The notes under the pieces were generated by a model. The model saw nothing but the letters and a program-made list of their open reading frames with translations. It searched no databases and was not told the DNA's origin. Shown in pieces: positions 63,024 to 64,000 of a DNA stretch of 64,000 nucleotides. Location: contig JAMPAJ010000001.1 of the NCBI GenBank assembly GCA_023667265.1, forward strand, positions 21,714 through 85,713, given 5' to 3'. The first letter of the stretch is position 1, and the number at the start of each line of letters is the position of its first letter. A program made the translations under genes and the position numbers. Source of the stretch: Alistipes sp. Lineage in GTDB: Bacteria > Bacillota > Clostridia > Oscillospirales > Ruminococcaceae.

Positions 63024-64000
63024 ATGACACAGGGAGACAAGAGAAGAGGAAAGAGAAAATACCGCATCAGATACGACAGAATTGTAATTCTCGTCCTTAT
63101 AGTTGTGGTTCTCATTGTCCTCATTACATCATGCACAAGCGGCTGCTTCAGAGAGAAAAAGCCTGACGAGGACGGAAAGACGGCGGCTGTCACAACGACC
63201 GCTGCGGAGGCGGAAAAGCCTTCTGATAATACGGGTACAACTGCCGCCACGGTGCAGGACGATAATGCGGAAGAGCCGACGACTCAGCCTGCCGAAAACG
63301 GCGGAAGCCTTGCGCTTGCAGCTGAAGAAGTCCACAAGGGCGACCTTATGCTGGTAAACGCGGAGTATGAGTGCAAGTTCCTGGAAAATACGGACAATTA
63401 TGTTCCGGTATATGAGAACAGAAGCGACCTGTACGAGGCTGGAGACCTGGTTACAAAGCTGGACGGCAATGTTATAACTCAGCTTAATGCTATGATAGAG
63501 GCTTATGCGGCTTATATGAGCATTTCGGACACGGATATTTTTGTCCAGGACGGCTTCCGTACCTTTGACGAGCAGAACGACCGCCATACAAGCGGACGCT
63601 CGACGACCTTCGAGGCTGGTCACTGCGACTATCACACCGGACGCACCTTCGATATCTACCATTACGACAGCTCCAGCGCATACGGATTTTCTCCCATGAC
63701 GGCGGAGGAAAATTACACCTGGTTTGCCGACAACGCCTGCAAATACGGCTTTATCGTGAGATACCCGGAGGGCAAGCAGGAGCAGACAGGGGAGAAGCCA
63801 AGAAGCTATACATACCGCTATGTCGGCGTTCCTCATGCTGTCTATATGAAAGAAAATGATCTTTGCCTTGAGGAGTATATTTCGCAGGTGAAGTCATATA
63901 CTAAGGACGCGCCGCTGGAGATAACGACGGAGAGCGGCAGCTACAGCGTTTACTATATAACTGCTATCGAGGGCAGCACATCTGTTGATGTTCCCACAGA
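63024..64000 (+). CDS. M15-family D-Ala-D-Ala carboxypeptidase, 3' end missing
   Basis: An open frame to the window edge (325 codons). It has a basic start and one membrane segment (IVILVLIVVVLIVLITSC, possibly a lipobox), a Thr/Ala/Glu linker, then a VanY/DacB-type M15 domain. Zinc-site motif HTGRTFD with HCDYH before it, FVQDGFRTFDEQN, YGFIVRYPEGK and YRYVGVPHAVYM are typical. It trims peptidoglycan stems. The end of the protein is outside the window, so further domains cannot be excluded. Confidence 0.9.
   Translation, partial: MTQGDKRRGKRKYRIRYDRIVILVLIVVVLIVLITSCTSGCFREKKPDEDGKTAAVTTTAAEAEKPSDNTGTTAATVQDDNAEEPTTQPAENGGSLALAAEEVHKGDLMLVNAEYECKFLENTDNYVPVYENRSDLYEAGDLVTKLDGNVITQLNAMIEAYAAYMSISDTDIFVQDGFRTFDEQNDRHTSGRSTTFEAGHCDYHTGRTFDIYHYDSSSAYGFSPMTAEENYTWFADNACKYGFIVRYPEGKQEQTGEKPRSYTYRYVGVPHAVYMKENDLCLEEYISQVKSYTKDAPLEITTESGSYSVYYITAIEGSTSVDVPT

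Overview
The window looks like a chromosomal segment of a cellulosome-forming Ruminococcus (Clostridia, Oscillospiraceae), closest in plan to R. flavefaciens or R. champanellensis. The evidence is the left end, which carries three consecutive secreted-protein genes in the known R. flavefaciens order scaB - cttA - scaE: a multi-cohesin scaffoldin with an X-module/dockerin, a second X-dockerin protein, and a single-cohesin protein with a sortase signal. A dockerin-bearing GH26 mannanase lies at 40.1 kb. The housekeeping genes are low-GC Gram-positive in type (DivIVA, SepF, YlmH, YlbF, HU-RqcP-MazG, Hfq behind miaA). No tRNA, rRNA, CRISPR array, phage or intact transposase was seen.

Layout. 0-7.1 kb: sca cluster. 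7.1-13.3 kb: TtcA-like tRNA thiolase, a DUF2500-like protein, ung, metF with a free-standing MetH reactivation domain, a solute-binding lipoprotein and an NAD-dependent epimerase. 13.6-17.9 kb, minus strand: mazG-hup, rqcP, and aminotransferase-hypothetical-trpS. 18.1-25.5 kb: lipid flippase, DUF4352 lipoprotein, ferredoxin, second solute-binding protein, GT-C-like membrane protein, Big_2 protein. 25.6-33.9 kb: the rimP-nusA-ylxR-ylxQ-infB-rbfA-nrnA-truB-ribF translation operon. 34.0-39.3 kb: GldF/GldG-type ABC transporter with DUF4340. 40.1-42.1 kb: mannanase. 42.3-50.7 kb: miaB-ylbF-mutS-mutL-miaA-hfq (tRNA modification and mismatch repair). 50.7-59.8 kb: HlyD-like adaptor, yggS, sepF, ylmH, divIVA, ileS, lspA, rluD, HAD phosphatase (division and envelope). 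60.0-61.8 kb: split transketolase. Then an AraC regulator and a truncated M15 DD-carboxypeptidase.

The least explained content is intergenic. (1) A dispersed element of about 200 bp is built from a row of hairpins (13.3, 39.4-39.8 and 62.8 kb, with a single-hairpin relic at 22.35 kb). Its stems show compensatory changes between copies, and its modules can be inverted or interrupted. (2) Three nested inverted-repeat elements occur at 7.86, 59.78 and 61.80 kb. The second overlaps and ends the HAD gene. The third holds the ribosome-binding site of the araC gene in one arm and its exact complement in the other. (3) An 80-bp block is attached to promoters of the TTGCA type upstream of the aminotransferase and miaB genes.

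All functional calls come from reading motifs and gene order. No database search was run.
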